The notes under the pieces were generated by a model. That model made no database searches and was not told the DNA's origin. It was given only the letters and a program-made list of their open reading frames with translations. Both the position numbers and the translations under genes were made by a program. Shown one piece after another: positions 1 to 8,151 of a DNA stretch of 34,526 bases. Position 1 is the first letter of the stretch. Each line of letters opens with the position of its first letter. This stretch comes from JALZAQ01 sp038253885 (GTDB taxonomy: Bacteria; Gemmatimonadota; Gemmatimonadetes; Gemmatimonadales; Gemmatimonadaceae): NCBI GenBank assembly GCA_038253885.1, contig JBBSGP010000033.1, forward strand, positions 1 to 34,526, read 5' to 3'.

Positions 1-875
1 GCCAGCGGCCCGAAGCGGGGATTGCTCTCGACGGTGGCGCCGAGCTCGCCGCGCTGGATCGCCTCGAGCGCCGCGCGCTCTCCATCGATCGAGATGATCT
101 TCACATCCGTGCCGGCACTGAGCCCGGCGGCGCTCAGCGCCTGGATCGCGCCGAGCGCCATCTCGTCGTTGTGGGCATAGACAGCGGTGATCTGCTTACC
201 GAACGATTGCGTGATGTTCTGCATCACGCTCTGTCCCTGCGCGCGCGAGCCGTTCCCGGTCTGTGAAGCAATGATCGTCATCCGAGGGTGCTTCGCGATC
301 TCGTCGCGGAACCCTCGAGCTCGGTCGCGAGCCACAGACGACCCGGGAGTGAGAGTCAGCTCGACGATGCTCGCCTGGCCGTTTGTCTCCGTGACCAGCC
401 ACTCGGCCGCGCGCCGCCCCTGCTCCACGAAGTTCGATCCCAGAAAGGTGACGAAGTCGGTGCCGGCCGTGCCGGACGCCTCTCGATCCACCAGGATCAC
501 GGGGATTCCAGCCTGCTTCGCCGCCTGCAGCGCCGGAGCTAGCCCTTCGTATTCCCGGGGTGCGAGCAGGATGAGGTTCACGTGGCGTGCGACCAGATCT
601 TCGACATCCGCGACCTGCTTGGAGGTCTGGCCCTGCGCGTCGGTGACGACGAGGGAATAGCCGCGTCGTGCCGCTTCCTCCCGCAGGCTCTTGGTCTGCG
701 CCAGGCGCCACGGATTGTCGCTCTCCATCTGCGAGAATCCGACAACGAATCGGCCGCTCTCCCGCCGCGCGCAGCTCGAGAAGACGAGCGTCAACGCGCC
801 GGTGACCACGAGTGCACGCGAGAGGTAGCGGCCAGTGGGGACCGCCAGGATGCGGTGTCGGTTCGGGAGAGACAT
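1..875 (-). CDS. Periplasmic sugar-binding protein of an ABC transporter (YtfQ/RbsB type), C-terminus outside window
   Basis: This frame is open from an ATG at 875 to the window edge, giving at least 291 residues. The N-terminus has a hydrophobic stretch ending in FSSC, so it is probably a lipoprotein. The mature part starts VVGFSQMESDNPWRLAQTKS, the typical opening of Periplasmic_binding_4 proteins of the YtfQ (galactofuranose) and RbsB (ribose) group. It is followed by VTDAQGQTSKQ, the hinge-side ILLAPREYEGL and PVILVDREASG, and later YAHNDEMALGAIQAL. The family captures a pentose or hexose outside the inner membrane and delivers it to an ABC permease, but the sugar cannot be read from the sequence. 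Its permease and ATPase genes would lie left of the window. A weak ribosome site (no clear GGAGG) precedes the ATG. Palindromes at 900-1009 lie just upstream. Confidence 0.85.
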   Translation of the reverse strand, partial: MSLPNRHRILAVPTGRYLSRALVVTGALTLVFSSCARRESGRFVVGFSQMESDNPWRLAQTKSLREEAARRGYSLVVTDAQGQTSKQVADVEDLVARHVNLILLAPREYEGLAPALQAAKQAGIPVILVDREASGTAGTDFVTFLGSNFVEQGRRAAEWLVTETNGQASIVELTLTPGSSVARDRARGFRDEIAKHPRMTIIASQTGNGSRAQGQSVMQNITQSFGKQITAVYAHNDEMALGAIQALSAAGLSAGTDVKIISIDGERAALEAIQRGELGATVESNPRFGPL

Positions 876-899
876 GGAGAGCAAGTCTGGCGGTTGAGT

Positions 900-1009
900 C
901 ACATTGTGTCGACACACGAACCGAAACATGTGAATCTCTGCGAGCGCGTCGTCAAGTAGAGCGAAACTAGCGGCGGCGCTGGCGGAACGGCGACACAATG
1001 TGCACATTG
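900..1009. promoter_or_regulatory. Divergent intergenic region with two palindromes and a matched inverted repeat
   Basis: The 187-bp gap between the divergent genes at 875 and 1063 holds two perfect palindromes. TGTGTCGACACA lies at 905-916, 30 bp from the leftward start. CAATGTGCACATTG lies at 996-1009, 54 bp from the rightward start. The outer part of each also forms a 12-bp inverted pair: CACATTGTGTCG at 900-911 matches CGACACAATGTG at 991-1002. Two related dyads about 90 bp apart between divergent genes are what a dimeric repressor with a loop, for example of LacI or GntR type, would use. No regulator gene is visible beside them, so the binding protein is unknown. Confidence 0.5.
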
Positions 1010-1062
1010 GCGTGCCGCTCCGTACGAATCTCGCACGGTCTCCCCTCCCAAAAGGATCAGCA

Positions 1063-1629
1063 ATGAATCGTCTCGCTGCGAGCGCTGCCATCGCGCTCCT
1101 CGTCGCCGCATGCACCGAGCCGGCGACTGCACCAGCGACGCTCGGCGTCTCGGCGCCCTCCCTGGACCTGGGCACGGCACCACCTCCGCGGCTCACCGGC
1201 GGAGGATCGGCCACGCTGGTGGTAGGAACCGTGAATCAGCTCTCCCTTGTCTCCGCAACCGCGACGGGCGCCGCCTCTGTCGCGTGCCAGGGCCAGACGT
1301 CCTTCGGCTTCACGTATGACTATCTCATCAACCCGGTCAACAACAACGCCTTTCTCCACCTCAAGCTCGACGGTGTCCCGCGTGAGGTCACCCTTCATCA
1401 GACCCTGACAAGGAGCGACGCGCACGGCTCGATCGGAGGCGACGGTTTCATCTTCGACATCACCGACGCCCTGTCTCTCAACCTCATCGATTCCCACACG
1501 CGCACCGTGACCCATTTCTCGGCATTGCTCACGGGCACCCTCACGCACGCCGACGGAACCACCTGCCAGGCAAGCGCGGTCCTCGCTGGTTTCCTCGGCG
1601 GGGATGTTCAGGCGGGGGCGGGGACCTAA
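1063..1629 (+). CDS. Putative exported lipoprotein, unknown function
   Basis: This 188-residue protein starts at an ATG with AAAGGA 6 bases upstream. An in-frame ATG 63 bases earlier has no ribosome site and would bury the signal peptide. Residues 1-16 are a lipoprotein signal ending in LVAAC, with Cys17 as the predicted lipidated residue. The mature protein starts with an Ala/Pro/Thr-rich linker to about residue 50. The rest looks like one beta-rich domain (for example FGFTYDYLINPVNNNAFLHL) with two further cysteines, in VACQGQ and TTCQAS, that could pair. I do not recognise the family. Its 3' end overlaps the convergent ATP-grasp-like gene by 89 bp and is followed by a strong hairpin at 1638-1660. 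Confidence 0.7.
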   Translation: MNRLAASAAIALLVAACTEPATAPATLGVSAPSLDLGTAPPPRLTGGGSATLVVGTVNQLSLVSATATGAASVACQGQTSFGFTYDYLINPVNNNAFLHLKLDGVPREVTLHQTLTRSDAHGSIGGDGFIFDITDALSLNLIDSHTRTVTHFSALLTGTLTHADGTTCQASAVLAGFLGGDVQAGAGT

Positions 1630-2728
1630 GCGGCGGTGCCAGGCGCGCATATCGCCTGGCGCGACGGATCAATCGCGCAAGCAGGCCGAGGACCCGGACT
1701 CCCGCGGGCGCGAGCAGTGGCTTGAAAGGCCGGAGAACGGCCCGCAGACCAGCAGATGAGATCGCACGGCGCCGATTTTCGCCGAGCGCCGTGCGAATGA
1801 TTCGGGAATCGAAGGCGAGCTCCATCGGCGGTCCTGTGCTCTCGACGTCCACCGCCGCCATCGCCGCCCGAAAGCGAGCGCCGAAATGCTCCCTGTTCAG
1901 GTCGCGCATCGCGGCCAGTTCGGGCGGTCGCCCGGAGAGGTCGAACCCGATGCGGAGACCGACGGTCGGATTGGTGTTGATCTCCCACGTCTGGATCGCG
2001 CCGTCCGACACCGAGTAATCGATTCTGCCATACTCCACGCCGGCGATCGCGAAGATCTTCGCGAGCTCGTGCCGATGCGTATTCGACCTCACGTACTCCT
2101 GTTCCTCGAGTAGCATGTCGCGCGAGAAATCGGACGTCTCATCTTTGAGCATCCAGTGGGGCCCGAGCTCGAGAGAGCGCGCCATCACCTCCTTCCCCAC
2201 CACGAAGGAGCCATACTTGCGAAAGTATCCGCGCTCGTCAGCGGTATTGCAGAACTCCACCACCAGCAGGTCGTGGAAGGGATGCCCGCCGAGGAGCGCG
2301 TGCCCGAGCGCGGTATCGAGCTGCTTGGGCGTGTACAGAAGGTCGGTTATCGCGCCTTCATGTGTCCGGTCCCGTCTGAGGAAGACCGGGTAGCGCAGTC
2401 CCCTGATGTCCTGCGCGGCGTGCACCGCGCGAAATCTGTTGCGGCCCAGACCCCAGAGCTTCTCGAGAAGCTCGTATCGCGACAGCGTTCGCAGGGGGTG
2501 GTTCAGCACACGAGTGCCATCCAGTTCGGCGAGCCGGCAGCGAAGCTCCTCGACGAGGCGCACCGTTCCCGGGTGGAGCTGGTCGATGGCTGACAGGATG
2601 TAGGTGCCGCGCTCGAAGCGTGTCTGTCTCGGCAGATCCTCGTAATGATGGATGCGAACGCGCTGGGTGAGCTCCTTGCCGAAGAGCGTGAGGTAGTCTC
2701 GCAGGCCGAACTCCTGCTCGGCCGGCAC
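1541..2728 (-). CDS. ATP-grasp-like protein, function unknown
   Basis: The frame from the GTG at 2728 gives 395 residues. The middle contains YGSFVVGKEV, DFSRDMLLEEQEYV and then VEYGRIDYSVSDGAIQTWEI followed by NTNPT. The last block resembles the metal-binding end of an ATP-grasp fold, with an acidic residue, E and N spaced as in E-x-N. ATP-grasp enzymes join a carboxylate to an amine or thiol using ATP; the substrates here are unknown. The gene follows the TonB receptor gene directly, so the two are probably co-expressed. The true start is doubtful: the frame stays open 27 bases above the GTG, a ribosome site overlaps the TonB stop, and the extra residues include a likely first strand (see 2738-2758). 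The last 30 residues, rich in Pro and Arg, are read antisense to the neighbouring lipoprotein gene and may not be native. Confidence 0.65.
   Translation of the reverse strand: MPAEQEFGLRDYLTLFGKELTQRVRIHHYEDLPRQTRFERGTYILSAIDQLHPGTVRLVEELRCRLAELDGTRVLNHPLRTLSRYELLEKLWGLGRNRFRAVHAAQDIRGLRYPVFLRRDRTHEGAITDLLYTPKQLDTALGHALLGGHPFHDLLVVEFCNTADERGYFRKYGSFVVGKEVMARSLELGPHWMLKDETSDFSRDMLLEEQEYVRSNTHRHELAKIFAIAGVEYGRIDYSVSDGAIQTWEINTNPTVGLRIGFDLSGRPPELAAMRDLNREHFGARFRAAMAAVDVESTGPPMELAFDSRIIRTALGENRRRAISSAGLRAVLRPFKPLLAPAGVRVLGLLARLIRRARRYARLAPPLRSPPPPEHPRRGNQRGPRLPGRWFRRRA
1638..1660 (+). terminator. GC-rich hairpin after the lipoprotein gene
   Basis: GCCAGGCG at 1638-1645 pairs perfectly with CGCCTGGC at 1653-1660 across a 7-base loop, and the stem can grow by two more pairs, one of them G-U. 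It starts 8 bases after the stop of the rightward lipoprotein gene. No run of T follows, so it is either a weak intrinsic terminator or a transcript-stabilising hairpin. It lies inside the coding end of the opposing ATP-grasp-like gene. Confidence 0.45.
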
Positions 2729-2737
2729 CAGAAAGTG

Positions 2738-2758
2738 AATTATGTCGTGTGCCTCTTA
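2738..2758 (-). promoter_or_regulatory. Ribosome site overlapping the TonB stop; possible ATA/ATT start for the ATP-grasp gene
   Basis: On the minus strand the TonB gene stop TAA is the first part of TAAGAGG (2758-2752), close to the ideal TAAGGAGG. Eight bases later come in-frame ATA (2743) and ATT (2740) codons. The usual start codon nearest to it, GTG at 2728, lies 23 bases after this site with no ribosome site of its own. Starting at ATT would give HFLVPAEQEF as the first residues after Met, which looks like a complete first strand. AUU is a known rare start, as in infC. Confidence 0.4.
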
Positions 2759-5155
2759 CAGGCCGGTGGACAGGCGGAAGACGATGTTCCTTCCCGGCTC
2801 GTAGGCGAAGAGCTTGTAGCGACTGAGGAAATCGCTGTACCGGCTGTTCAGCGCGTTCCGAACGCGGATATCGAAGAAGAGCGGACGCCCACGCAGCTCG
2901 TGAGAGATGCCGCCGGTGAGCTGCAGTAACGCGTAGCCATCGGTCGGCGTGTCGAACGGTCCGAGGCGGGACTGCTTCGCCACCATGCGCGTGCCGATCG
3001 ACACGTAGGCATGGCCGAGCAAACGCTCTCGCCCGCCGTCTCCGGGCTCACGCCCCGCGACCCGGGTATGGAGCTCGGCCTCGAGATCTCCTCGCGACGC
3101 CGGCATCCGCGGAAGCGGTTCCGATGTGGCGTCGTTGGTTCCGTGCACGTAATCGAATCGGAAGCGGAGCGTCAGCACGTCGAGCGCTTCCACCTCCGAC
3201 GACAGATCCACACCGGTGAGCGTCGCGCGGGAAGTCTGCTTGTAGCGGTACACCGGCAACGTGTCCACCGCACCTTCCTCACCTGGGACGGTACGCTCCT
3301 CTCCCGTCGGCTCGATGTAGAGATAATGGTCGATGAGAGTGTGATAGCCGGCGACCGCGCCGCGAAAGCGTCCATTCTCCCAGCGCACGCTCAGGTCCGT
3401 ATTGAGGCTCGTCTCAGGCCGCGCGCCGGTGAGACCAACTTCGTATCGCGCTTCGCCGAGATGAGGCCCGTTCGTGAACAGCTCGTACAGCGTCGGGGCG
3501 CGGAAGGCACGTCCGACATTTGCCGCGAGTGAGAGTCCGTCGATGGGGCGATAGACAAGGCCCACATCGCCAGTGACCGCCGAGCTGGTGCGGGCTTGCC
3601 CGGCGAGCTGGAGCTCCTCATTGGCATCGGCGACCACGCGATGCAGGTCGCCCCGCGCGCCGGCGGAGACGCTCCATTCGCCAACGGTCGCCTGCTCGTA
3701 GACGAACGCGGCGCCGTTGGTTGTTCGCGCGTTCGGTACCAGCGGATACTCCCCGCTCGAGGTGTTCACCTGTTGAAGGCCGGACGCGCCCAGCGTGCCG
3801 GAGAGCCGGCCCGAGTAGGCGTGATGAAGGAGCACGTCCGTCGTGGAGGTGCGGAGCAGGAGATCGACCGACGGTCTCGCCCCGCCAACTCGGCTCTCGC
3901 CCACCAGCTCCTGGAGCGCATGGCGCTGCCACTGGCTGCGCGTCTCCAGTCGCGTGTCGCCGATGAGCCAGCTCGTGATTCCCTGGATCCGATCGTCGGC
4001 CAACCGGCGGAGTGGGCCACTGACGTCATCGTCAGGAACGGGCGGGCCGTCGAGGATTCCGAAGTCGCCGCCGTATCGCTCGTAGCGCAGCGTTCCGTTG
4101 GCCCGCTCGGCGTGAAAACCGGCGGCTACCTCGCCGTTGAGGGCATGATACTTCGTGTCGTAGATGGTTCCGGTCGGTGTCTCCTCGTTCCCTGGCGGCG
4201 CGTGGATGTTTCCCCCGCGACGTCCGATCCCCGTCGCTCGCCACCCGAATCCGCCGCTCGCGCCTTCGAGCCGTAGCAGTCCGCCCACCTCGCGGTTGTT
4301 GGTTGCCCCGTACAGCTCCTGCGCTCCCCGCACGAATGAGCGGCGGCCTCGGGCACTCGGCACGTCGTCGGGGATGACGTTGATCACTCCGCCGATGGCG
4401 TCGGACCCATAGAGCACGCTCGCCGGTCCCCGGATCACCTCCACACGCTCAGCGAGCCGGGAGTCGATCGACGGCCCATCCTCATCGCTCCACGAGTAGT
4501 CCTCCATCCGGAGCCCATTGTCGAGCGCCAGCACGCGCGGACCGCTCAGGCCTCGTACCACTGGCTTCCCCACCTGCTCGCCCGTACTCAACGTGCGCAC
4601 GCCGGCAAGACCGTCGAGCGCGTGGGCGAGAGACACCTCGTGCTCGCGCCTGAGACGCTCGCCGAACAGCGCATCGGTGGATAACGGCGACGCCAGTGGA
4701 GCGATGGCGCCTCGCGTCGCCGTCGCGGTGACGGCCTGAAAGCGAAGCGGCGAGGGCACGAGCCGGAACACGATCGCCACCGAAGAGGGCAGGGTGAGCT
4801 GCCGAGCCAGTGGCGCGAAACCGAGCCGCTGCACCGTTGCCGTGTAGCGTCCGCTCGGAACGTCGCCCATGCCGAACGAGCCGTCCGCGGCGGTCAGCGT
4901 CGCCCGGCCGAGCTCGATCAGCGCCACCCGGGCGCCGAGCACCGGCTGGCCGGCCGTATCGACGACGGTGCCGTATACGCTATCGCCGGCGATCGGGAGC
5001 TGCCTCTCCGGCCAGGGCGCGGACGTGATGATTCCAGACGCGAGGATGAGAGCTGCCGCGATCGAGAACAGAGGAACTCCGGGTGCGGAACGGACCTGGT
5101 GGCCCTCGATCCCCCCATGCCGCAGTTGGACGACATCGTGTGGACGGAGCCGCAC
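2756..5155 (-). CDS. TonB-dependent outer-membrane receptor with carboxypeptidase-regulatory-like N-terminal domain
   Basis: From the GTG at 5155 the protein has 799 residues, a normal length for the family. An uncleaved-looking hydrophobic segment lies at about 25-46. A CarboxypepD_reg-like domain follows at 60-130 (SVYGTVVDTAGQPVLGARVA, then DGSFGMGDVPSGRYTATV). The plug domain spans roughly 145-265, with VEVIRGPASVLYGSDAIGGV as its best signature, and the rest is the beta-barrel. Such receptors take up a scarce ligand across the outer membrane using TonB energy. The ligand is not readable here. The frame is open to 5290, but that would overlap the divergent gene at 5188, so the start is uncertain within about 45 codons. 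The ATP-grasp-like gene follows without a gap. Only 32 bp separate this gene from the divergent HprK-like gene, so promoters must lie inside the neighbouring coding ends. Confidence 0.88.
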   Translation of the reverse strand: MRLRPHDVVQLRHGGIEGHQVRSAPGVPLFSIAAALILASGIITSAPWPERQLPIAGDSVYGTVVDTAGQPVLGARVALIELGRATLTAADGSFGMGDVPSGRYTATVQRLGFAPLARQLTLPSSVAIVFRLVPSPLRFQAVTATATRGAIAPLASPLSTDALFGERLRREHEVSLAHALDGLAGVRTLSTGEQVGKPVVRGLSGPRVLALDNGLRMEDYSWSDEDGPSIDSRLAERVEVIRGPASVLYGSDAIGGVINVIPDDVPSARGRRSFVRGAQELYGATNNREVGGLLRLEGASGGFGWRATGIGRRGGNIHAPPGNEETPTGTIYDTKYHALNGEVAAGFHAERANGTLRYERYGGDFGILDGPPVPDDDVSGPLRRLADDRIQGITSWLIGDTRLETRSQWQRHALQELVGESRVGGARPSVDLLLRTSTTDVLLHHAYSGRLSGTLGASGLQQVNTSSGEYPLVPNARTTNGAAFVYEQATVGEWSVSAGARGDLHRVVADANEELQLAGQARTSSAVTGDVGLVYRPIDGLSLAANVGRAFRAPTLYELFTNGPHLGEARYEVGLTGARPETSLNTDLSVRWENGRFRGAVAGYHTLIDHYLYIEPTGEERTVPGEEGAVDTLPVYRYKQTSRATLTGVDLSSEVEALDVLTLRFRFDYVHGTNDATSEPLPRMPASRGDLEAELHTRVAGREPGDGGRERLLGHAYVSIGTRMVAKQSRLGPFDTPTDGYALLQLTGGISHELRGRPLFFDIRVRNALNSRYSDFLSRYKLFAYEPGRNIVFRLSTGL

Positions 5156-5187
5156 GGGATGGCGGCCGAGCCGCGATCCCGCTGAGC

Positions 5188-6312
5188 ATGGCCGCCACCG
5201 CCATCTCCCCCCGGGCCGTCGATGAGGAGCGGCCGGAATCGCCGTCGATTCCGGAGCGGTCGAGGGGCTTCGAGCACGCGGCAGCGGCATGGGAGGAGGC
5301 GCACGCCGCTTGCCCGGCTCTTCAGCGCGAGGGAGATTTTCTCTTCGCCGGGCGCCGGGTGCGCATTCGCGTCGTCGGGCCGGCGCTGTACGACGCGCTC
5401 ACCCGGCCCTTCTCGCACCTGCGCACGACATCTCCGGGCGCAAAGCCGCTCTCACTCGCGATCGATGTCTGGGACGAGCGCGAATCGAGAGTTGCGTATC
5501 CACCGACCGGGGAGCTCCGCGAACCCGAGACCGCCTGGCCTTCGCCCCCGGGCGTGCTGGCCTCGTCAGCGGCTAGCCGCTACATCCGCTATGACTGCCC
5601 GGCCTGGGTGACCTGGCTGGATCGGGGTGCACGCCGGATCATCGGGTGGAGGTCGTCCGCCGATCGCGTCTCGATGCACGAGCGAACTCGTCCCCTGCCC
5701 TTTCTGCTTCCAGTCTGGTACACGGATCATCGCATCGAGACGGTCCACGCCGGACTCGTCGCGCGGGATGGTCGGGGCATCCTCTTCTGCGGATCCGGCG
5801 GCGCCGGCAAGTCCACCTGTTCGCTCGCGTGTCTGGCCGCTGGTTTCGATTTCCTGAGCGACGACCACGTGGGTCTGGAGGAGCGCGCGGACGGGACGCT
5901 CGTCGGCCATAGCATGTTCGCGTCGACGCGTGTCGAGCCTGATCACCTGTTGCGCTTCGTTCCGCTCGCGCCTCATGCCGTGCGCAGCCGCGACCCGGTG
6001 GACACCAAGTCGCTGCTGTTCCCGGCGGAGATCTTTCCGGAGCGGGTCATACCGTTCGCTCCGATCAGGGCAATCGCGCTCCCGACGATCACCGGCAACC
6101 CGAGCCCCACCGTTCGTCGCGCAACCCGGGCAGAAGCCCTCCGCGCCATGGCGCCCAGCTCTCTCATCCAGATGCCCTTCGGCAATACGAAGCGGCGATT
6201 CGCCGTGCTGGCCCGTCTGGCCGAGCAGGTTCCGGCCTTCTGGCTCGAGCTCGGCCCCGACCTCGATGAGATCCCGCGACAAGCCGAGTCTCTGCTCAGT
6301 TCGATCGCATGA
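5188..6312 (+). CDS. HprK-related P-loop kinase-like protein
   Basis: This 374-residue protein has a C-terminal P-loop domain like that of HPr kinase. The Walker A motif GSGGAGKST lies at 202-210. It is followed by FLSDDHVGLEE with Asp225-Asp226-His227, matching the second acidic motif of HprK-like proteins. The N-terminal 180 residues have no recognised domain. Relatives are found without the PTS, next to nucleotidyltransferase-fold and glycosyltransferase genes in exosortase/polysaccharide loci and in lasso-peptide loci, where some phosphorylate a peptide. I chose the ATG at 5188 because MAATAISPRAVDEE begins a plausible N-terminus and the longer frame antisenses the TonB gene. No clear ribosome site is seen. 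It is the first gene of a row that continues with two glycosyltransferases, 7 bp and then -4 bp apart. The substrate is unknown. Confidence 0.75.
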   Translation: MAATAISPRAVDEERPESPSIPERSRGFEHAAAAWEEAHAACPALQREGDFLFAGRRVRIRVVGPALYDALTRPFSHLRTTSPGAKPLSLAIDVWDERESRVAYPPTGELREPETAWPSPPGVLASSAASRYIRYDCPAWVTWLDRGARRIIGWRSSADRVSMHERTRPLPFLLPVWYTDHRIETVHAGLVARDGRGILFCGSGGAGKSTCSLACLAAGFDFLSDDHVGLEERADGTLVGHSMFASTRVEPDHLLRFVPLAPHAVRSRDPVDTKSLLFPAEIFPERVIPFAPIRAIALPTITGNPSPTVRRATRAEALRAMAPSSLIQMPFGNTKRRFAVLARLAEQVPAFWLELGPDLDEIPRQAESLLSSIA

Positions 6313-6319
6313 GGCGCGC

Positions 6320-7462
6320 GTGACAAGAGTGCTGTTCTGGAGCGATTCCTTCTGGCCACTGATCGGCGGCGTCGAGGTACTGGGCTCGAAGCTCGTGTTG
6401 GCGCTCCGGGATCGCGGCCATGAGATCGCCGTCGTGGCGCTCCGAGAAGAGGGCCTCGCCGCCGAGGAGAGCTACCACGGAATCCCCGTCCACCGCTTCC
6501 CATTCACGCAGGCGGTGACGCAGCGTGACGTGCAGCTCCTGGCCGAGGTCCGGCGTGACGTGGCGGCGCTCAAGCGCCGCTTCCGCCCCGACGTCGTTCA
6601 TGTCTATCACGCCAGCTTCGACGCGATCTTCCACCTCACGACTGTCACTGCGCATCCCGCCCCGACGATCTGTACTGTTCACGGCGCTTATCCGGATCAG
6701 GTCATGGCCGCGCAAGGAACGCTGAGCCGTCTGTTCGACTCCGCCACATGGGTCACAGCCTGCTCCGTCACCGCCCTCGAGGCGATACAGCGTCAGCTGC
6801 CGTCGATCGCCCCGCGGTCGTTGGCGATCCTCAACGCGCTCGAGCCCCTCGCGGCCGGCGTCGCTGCCACGCCCCTACCGTTCGACCAGCCGACACTGTT
6901 TTGCGCGGGGCGTCTCAACACCAACGAGAAGGGCTTCGATCTGGTGCTGTCGGCGATGCCCGGGCTGTTGGCGCGATTCCCTCGCCTCAGGCTGCTCATC
7001 GCCGGCGATGGCTGGGTTCGCGCGGATCTCGAGCGTCAAGCGGCCGAGCTCGGCGTTGCTGACAGCGTACAGTTCCTCGGCTGGGTACATCCCGATCGCA
7101 TCACTGACATCATCAACGAGGCCACTGTCGTTCTCATGCCGTCGCGCGTTCCTGAGGGCTTCGGCCTGATATCGCTGCAGGCAGCGCAGCTGGCGCGTCC
7201 CGTGGTGGCGACGCGCGTCGGTGGAGTGCACGAGGCAGTCGTGGACAGCGAGACCGGGTATCTGGTCCCGACTGAGGACAGCCCGGCGATGGCGCGCGCC
7301 ATCACATCCCTCCTTGCCGAGCCCGATCGCGCTACCGCCATGGGGCGAGCGGGCCAGCGCCGAGCGAATGACCTGTTCAGTTGGGAGAGCCACGTGAGCG
7401 CCTACGACGAGCTCCTGCAGCGCGTCGCCGAATTCGCGACTTCCTCCGTGGTACCGGCATGA
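6320..7462 (+). CDS. GT4-family (GT-B fold) glycosyltransferase
   Basis: The GTG at 6320, 7 bases after the previous stop, opens a 380-residue protein of typical GT4 length. The N-terminal Rossmann half has the glycine loop LIGGVEVLGS at 14-23. The C-terminal half has the sugar-nucleotide region FCAGRLNTNEKGFDLVLSAM (194-213), LLIAGDG and MPSRVPEGFGLISLQAAQLA (273-292). The enzyme should transfer a sugar from a nucleotide donor with retention, at the cytoplasmic side of the membrane; donor and acceptor are unknown. The second glutamate of the usual E-x7-E motif is a glutamine (E279, Q287), which occurs in some members but is worth noting. The stop overlaps the ATG of the GT2 gene, so the two are translationally coupled. 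Confidence 0.9.
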   Translation: MTRVLFWSDSFWPLIGGVEVLGSKLVLALRDRGHEIAVVALREEGLAAEESYHGIPVHRFPFTQAVTQRDVQLLAEVRRDVAALKRRFRPDVVHVYHASFDAIFHLTTVTAHPAPTICTVHGAYPDQVMAAQGTLSRLFDSATWVTACSVTALEAIQRQLPSIAPRSLAILNALEPLAAGVAATPLPFDQPTLFCAGRLNTNEKGFDLVLSAMPGLLARFPRLRLLIAGDGWVRADLERQAAELGVADSVQFLGWVHPDRITDIINEATVVLMPSRVPEGFGLISLQAAQLARPVVATRVGGVHEAVVDSETGYLVPTEDSPAMARAITSLLAEPDRATAMGRAGQRRANDLFSWESHVSAYDELLQRVAEFATSSVVPA

Positions 7463-8151
7463 GCGCTCTCGTGAGTTGCATCATCCCGATGTTCAACGCC
7501 GAGCGATTCGTGCGCGAGGCGGTCGCCAGCGTGTTGTCGCAGAGCCATCGGCCGCACGAGATCATCATCGTGGATGACGGCTCAACGGATGGCACGATGG
7601 CGGCGGTCGCGGAGATGGGGAATGACCTTCGTTGCGTCTCACAGCCGAATCAAGGGCCTCCAGCGGCGCGCAACCGTGGGCTGGCGGAAGCAACTGGTGA
7701 TCTCATCGCCTTTCTCGATGCCGACGACCGCTGGCACCCGGAAAAGCTGGCGCGGCAGGCCGAGTTCTTCGACGCGCGGCCCGACGTTGATTGCTGCCTG
7801 ACGCATGCGCAGCTGTTCTGGAGCGACGACATGGGAGGCGAGGAAGAGCACTACCGGCGACAGGGTCGCATCGACGGCCCCGGCTGGGTGGGAAGCACGA
7901 TGATGGTTCGCCGCCGCGCCTTCGACGTGGTCGGATTGTTCGATCCGGAGCTGCGCCACAGCGCCACCGTGGAATGGTTCGCGCGGGCGCGCGAGCAGGG
8001 CACCGTGGTGGAAACGCTCCCGGAGCTGCTCACCTATCGTCGCATGCACCGCGGGAGCCTGAGTCGGCTCGGGCGAGAGGCGAGCCAGCAGGAGATGCTC
8101 CACCTTGTGGGACGGGCTCTCGGTCGCAAGCGAGCGGAGCGACCGGCGTGA
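7459..8151 (+). CDS. GT2-family (GT-A fold) glycosyltransferase
   Basis: The ATG at 7459 overlaps the preceding TGA (ATGA). The 230-residue product has the classical GT2 layout: VSCIIPMFNAERFVREAV at 5-22, IIIVDDGSTDGT at 35-46 with Asp39-Asp40 for nucleotide binding, the NQGPPAARNRGL block at 64-75, and AFLDADDRW with the metal-binding D-x-D at 87-90. It has no membrane segments and is short, so it is a soluble transferase that adds one sugar from an NDP-sugar. It sits between a GT4 enzyme and a nucleotidyltransferase-fold gene and is coupled to both, which suggests they act on one glycan or one modified peptide. Confidence 0.9.
   Translation: MSALVSCIIPMFNAERFVREAVASVLSQSHRPHEIIIVDDGSTDGTMAAVAEMGNDLRCVSQPNQGPPAARNRGLAEATGDLIAFLDADDRWHPEKLARQAEFFDARPDVDCCLTHAQLFWSDDMGGEEEHYRRQGRIDGPGWVGSTMMVRRRAFDVVGLFDPELRHSATVEWFARAREQGTVVETLPELLTYRRMHRGSLSRLGREASQQEMLHLVGRALGRKRAERPA

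Noticed and set aside
196..915. Long open frame of 239 codons opposite or beside the sugar-binding protein gene
   Set aside because: It is Arg/Gly-rich with no domain; the other frame of the same strand gives a clear YtfQ/RbsB-type protein.
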